Shown here: positions 23,248-25,751 of the stretch, piece by piece
How the letters are laid out: each line of letters opens with the position of its first letter
How positions within the stretch are numbered: position 1 is the stretch's first letter
Assembly (NCBI GenBank): GCA_028823185.1
Contig: JAPKBY010000001.1
Coordinates: forward strand, 1 to 25,751
DNA from: Planctomycetota bacterium
GTDB lineage: Bacteria; Planctomycetota; UBA1135; GCA-002686595
DNA length: 25,751 bases
Direction of reading: 5' to 3'
The notes under the pieces: model-generated
Seen by the model: only the letters and a program-made list of their open reading frames with translations
Databases searched by the model: none
What the model was told of the DNA's origin: nothing
Position numbers and translations under genes: made by a program

Positions 23248-23460
23248 GTTTGCCCGCCCTGTGTTGATTAGTGGTGTCTCAATTTCATCGAATGTTCGTT
23301 AAGCCCCAGCTTCTGTAGATATCTGCTAAACCATGACGGGCTTTAACTCTTTGTATAGCGCCTATGTTTTCCCCGTTGCGACCGTGAGGATGACCCTCCT
23401 AAGGTGGAGTGAATTGAATCTCATGTCGTGACAAAGACTCGCTATCGCCAACCATTGCTT
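23248..23460. promoter_or_regulatory. Divergent spacer between the ECF sigma frame and the PH-like gene
   Basis: This 213-base AT-richer stretch lies between divergent genes, so both promoters should be here. It also holds the open but unstarted 5' frame of the sigma gene up to 23298. I could not assign a -35/-10 pair with confidence. Confidence 0.35.
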
Positions 23461-23922
23461 ATGACTTCAGTTAGTTACAGGAATCGGCAAAGGTCATCGT
23501 TGTTCCCGTGGCTCTTGTTCCTCTCCGGAGTTGGGTTAGTGGTGGCTGGCATCTTCTCTGGAAACACGGTGGCCTTGGTCGCCTGTGGAGCAGCTGGCTC
23601 CCTCACCCTCTTGCTCGCATTTTGTTTTGCTTGGCTTGAAATAAGCGGAGAGTCCGAAGAGCTTCTTGTCCGCTTTGGCCCGGTGTCCCTCTTTCAAAAG
23701 CGAGTGCGTTATGACTCCATTCGGGGAGTCAAGCTGGACAAATCCCTGCTCATTGAAGGCTGGGGGATTCACCTCGGACCGCGGGGTTGGATCTGGAATA
23801 TTTGGGGCCGTGATGTGATTGATCTTGAACTCGAGGGTGGGCGTTTGCGGCTCGGCACAGATGATCCTGAGGGTCTCCTTGCTCATCTCAGAGAGCGTTG
23901 CGGATTAGCTGACGGCGACTGA
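23461..23922 (+). CDS. Two-segment membrane protein with PH-like domain
   Basis: From ATG 23461 the protein is 153 residues. It begins MTSVSYRNRQRSSLFPW, then has two hydrophobic segments (PWLLFLSGVGLVVAGIF and ALVACGAAGSLTLLLAFCF). The remainder (EELLVRFGPVSLFQKRVRYD, SIRGVKLDKSLLIEGWGIHL, WIWNIWGRDVIDLELEGG) resembles bacterial PH-like (bPH) domains: strands around an RVRYDSI turn and a GxxxDxIxLxL end. It probably anchors in the inner membrane with the domain in the cytoplasm. GTG 23428 is an alternative start that adds 11 residues; neither start has a clear ribosome site. The 38-base gap to the next gene has a strong ribosome site, so the two genes may be an operon. Function unknown. Confidence 0.75.
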   Translation: MTSVSYRNRQRSSLFPWLLFLSGVGLVVAGIFSGNTVALVACGAAGSLTLLLAFCFAWLEISGESEELLVRFGPVSLFQKRVRYDSIRGVKLDKSLLIEGWGIHLGPRGWIWNIWGRDVIDLELEGGRLRLGTDDPEGLLAHLRERCGLADGD

Positions 23923-23960
23923 CGCTCTTTGCCCTGGTCTCACTCTCAGGAGGAGACAGG

Positions 23961-25415
23961 ATGACGAGTTGGTTTTTATTGGTGGCGTGTCTTTCGGTGG
24001 CGAGTGATGGGGTGATGGGCGAGCTCTCGGGGAGGCTCGAATCGCGATCAGCGGCGACGCGACGGGTCGCCATCAGAGCCCTCGGCGAGCTCGACTCGAA
24101 GGAGGCTTATGAGTTGATTCTCCCGCACCTTGCGGATGAAGATGGAGAGGTCGCTGACGAGGCTCAGTGGCAGCTTTCGGGTATGAAGAGCCCAGATCTC
24201 TTCTTCGGGAGAGGTGGCCTTAGGTCCAGCGATGCATGGGTCCGATTGAGAGCAGCAGAGCTCCTCGGGAGGATGTCGTGCTCGATCGAAGCGCGCGCCC
24301 TCAGCCGGCATCTATCGCGCAGGAGCGCAGATCAATCAGCCGCTCTGCTGTGGTCCTTAGAGCGCTTAGCGCGCGGCGATCTTCTATGTGGAGACCTCGA
24401 GGGATGTGGGAAGGAGGTGGCACGCGCTGTTCGCTATGGCGGTCAAGCTGGCGCTTCAGCGTTGCTGTGCCTAGAGGCGCTCGGTGGGAGCGAATTGAAT
24501 GAAGAGCTAGAGTGGGCGACAAAGCGAGGCGACCCTCTTCTTCGTGCTGCAGCGGCAGAGGCATCAGCACGTCGTAGTGACCAAAAAGACTGGGGACGTA
24601 TAGAGTCCTTGGCGTGTGATGAAGACCCTGGCGTACGAAGAGTGCTGGTGAACACGCTCGCGTTGAAGCCAGACTTACGAAAGGTCAACCTTCTGATCGA
24701 TCGCCTCGAAGCCGAGGAGATCCCTCCGGTGCGCGAACGCATCTTGGCTCTCTTGCGCGCTTGGAGCGGGACGCGACATCGCTATGACCCGCGTCCGTGG
24801 CGAGATTGGGCTAGGTCGCTCTCAGATGAGTGGAGGCCAGTCGAGAGCGATGAGGTCGAGGTCGAGGTTCCCATGACTCGATCATTCGCTGGCCTTCCAG
24901 TCTCGTCCTCTAGGCTTTGCGTCTTAGTCGATCTCTCTGGCTCGATCCGAACTGAGATGAGGGATGGGGTGACGCGCAGAGATTATGTAGAGAGCGAACT
25001 AGAGGGGCTCTTAATGAGGCTGCCCGAGAGCGCTCGCTTTAACTTGATCGCATTCAGTGATGACCCTCACCCGTGGCGAAGCGCGCTTGAGTTCAATCGG
25101 CGCGGGAGCGCTGCTGATGCCATGAAGTGGTTCCTGCGATTGAGTCTTCGGGGTAAGGGGGATCTCTTCTCAGCCGCAGAGCTCGCGTTGACAGACCCTG
25201 AAGTGGACACGCTTCTAGTCTTTACGGACGGGGTCCCGACCGGTGGGAGACGCTGGAGGTTGAACTTGATGGGGCAGCTCCTTGAGCAAGAGTGCCGGTT
25301 CCGCGGTGTCTCCATTGACTCGATCTTGGTCGGGGCCAGCCCGAGAACGGTGACCGCGTGGGAGGAGATCTCTGCGCGTACGGGCGGCCGCTCTGTTCAG
25401 GTCAGCCTTGAATAA
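23961..25415 (+). CDS. Exported HEAT-repeat protein with C-terminal von Willebrand A domain
   Basis: The 484-residue protein starts with a short signal-like stretch (MTSWFLLVACLSVASDG). HEAT-like repeats run from about residue 22 to 260 (RRVAIRALGELDSKEA, VRLRAAELLGRM, LLRAAAAEASARR, GVRRVLVNTLALKP). A von Willebrand A domain follows from about 318, with the metal site DLSGS (D324, S326, S328) and FTDGVPTGG (D423), and ends with ILVGASPRTVTAWEEISART. A metal-dependent ligand-binding VWA with a HEAT scaffold suggests an extracytoplasmic protein-binding role. GGAGGA before the ATG is a strong ribosome site. HEAT plus VWA exported proteins are common in Planctomycetota as far as I recall; ligand unknown. 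Confidence 0.88.
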   Translation: MTSWFLLVACLSVASDGVMGELSGRLESRSAATRRVAIRALGELDSKEAYELILPHLADEDGEVADEAQWQLSGMKSPDLFFGRGGLRSSDAWVRLRAAELLGRMSCSIEARALSRHLSRRSADQSAALLWSLERLARGDLLCGDLEGCGKEVARAVRYGGQAGASALLCLEALGGSELNEELEWATKRGDPLLRAAAAEASARRSDQKDWGRIESLACDEDPGVRRVLVNTLALKPDLRKVNLLIDRLEAEEIPPVRERILALLRAWSGTRHRYDPRPWRDWARSLSDEWRPVESDEVEVEVPMTRSFAGLPVSSSRLCVLVDLSGSIRTEMRDGVTRRDYVESELEGLLMRLPESARFNLIAFSDDPHPWRSALEFNRRGSAADAMKWFLRLSLRGKGDLFSAAELALTDPEVDTLLVFTDGVPTGGRRWRLNLMGQLLEQECRFRGVSIDSILVGASPRTVTAWEEISARTGGRSVQVSLE

Positions 25416-25426
25416 GAGGGCGCAAA

Positions 25427-25450
25427 GGGTGAATGATAGTGGCTTCACCC
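25427..25450. terminator. Possible 7-bp hairpin between the VWA gene and the mutarotase gene
   Basis: GGGTGAA (25427-25433) pairs with TTCACCC (25444-25450) with a 10-base loop. It begins 12 bases after the VWA stop and ends 19 bases before the next ATG. With no T-run it may be a weak terminator or attenuator. Confidence 0.35.
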
Positions 25451-25468
25451 CTCACTCAAGGAATACAG

Positions 25469-25751
25469 ATGAAGAGCTACGCCCAAGCCTTAGACCTCGT
25501 CGATGACTCCGCTGCTATCAGCGCTTATGACGAATATCACCGAGCCGTTTGGCCGGAGGTCCTCGCTGCCCTGCGCGGTATCGGCATCGAACGCATGGAG
25601 ATCTTTCGTACAGGGACTCGCCTCTTTATGTACTTCAGCGCTCCGGACAACTTCGACCCCTTGTGTGATTTCCAGACCTATACGGAGTCGCCTCGTTGTG
25701 CCGATTGGGACCAGCTCATGCGCCAGTATCAGCTGCGCATACCGAAGGCGA
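25469..25751 (+). CDS. L-rhamnose mutarotase-like protein (N-terminal part, cut by window end)
   Basis: The visible 94 residues read MKSYAQALDLVDDSAAISAY, then DEYHRAVWPEVLAAL and GIERMEIFRTGTRLFMYF. The pattern YHRxVWPExxxxL followed by an I/Y-rich strand matches the DUF718/RhaM family, dimeric ferredoxin-like sugar mutarotases that interconvert alpha and beta anomers of L-rhamnose (related proteins act on L-fucose). H24 corresponds to the catalytic His. AAGGA is located six bases before the ATG. The frame is open to the window end, about ten residues short of family length. The sugar is inferred, not proven. Confidence 0.8.
   Translation, partial: MKSYAQALDLVDDSAAISAYDEYHRAVWPEVLAALRGIGIERMEIFRTGTRLFMYFSAPDNFDPLCDFQTYTESPRCADWDQLMRQYQLRIPKA

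Overview
The window looks like chromosomal DNA of a high-GC member of the Planctomycetota, probably from the Poly30/Saltatorellus-like branch. This rests on recalled family patterns, not a search. The evidence is: (i) a secreted protein at the left edge with the YFQG / FGDGLRC / NLTNGxxVxW C-terminal module that I associate with those genomes; (ii) an FG-GAP/ASPIC-UnbV protein overlapping a TPR protein; (iii) a giant CotH-kinase/lamin-tail/chitobiase-domain protein; (iv) two ECF-type sigma factors, one of the short planctomycete ECF type; and (v) a HEAT-repeat plus von Willebrand A protein. I see no rRNA, tRNA, CRISPR array, transposase or phage gene.

Layout. 1-3525 (+): the 3' end of a secreted surface-type protein, then an exported FG-GAP/ASPIC protein translationally coupled (ATGA overlap) to an exported TPR protein. 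3526-4228: a convergent spacer with three consecutive hairpins, a 72-residue zinc-ribbon/AT-hook-like gene (-), and a 346-base spacer with two copies of the palindrome TGTCGAT-N4-ATCGACA. 4229-5350 (-): queG (epoxyqueuosine reductase, tRNA queuosine). 5608-8192 (+): an apparent operon of ECF sigma factor, soluble zinc-binding anti-sigma-like TPR protein and exported protein, closed by a strong hairpin. 8366-9753 (+): a FliK-like protein overlapping a FlhB C-domain-like protein, an orphan flagellar/type III switch pair like Bacillus ylqG-ylqH. 9807-13079 (+): pepN aminopeptidase and a TPMT-type methyltransferase. 13087-14313 (-): rmuC. 14506-15495 (+): pdxA (vitamin B6), tail to tail with a tiny membrane protein (-). 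16051-17706 (+): a B12-binding-like radical SAM protein. 17814-19280 (+): glpK. 19335-22679 (+): the CotH/LTD protein. 22684-about 23247 (-): an ECF sigma factor whose open frame has no ATG, GTG or TTG ahead of its region 2. 23461-25415 (+): a PH-like membrane protein and the HEAT/VWA exported protein. 25469-end (+): the start of an L-rhamnose mutarotase-like gene.

Most genes are unlinked housekeeping functions. The units with clear internal logic are the FG-GAP/TPR pair, the sigma/anti-sigma/exported-protein triad and the FliK-like/FlhB-like pair. The most unusual observations are the orphan export-switch pair, the ECF sigma frame without a standard start codon, the paired palindromes beside the zinc-ribbon gene, and a PdxA with an altered substrate-binding GHTE motif.
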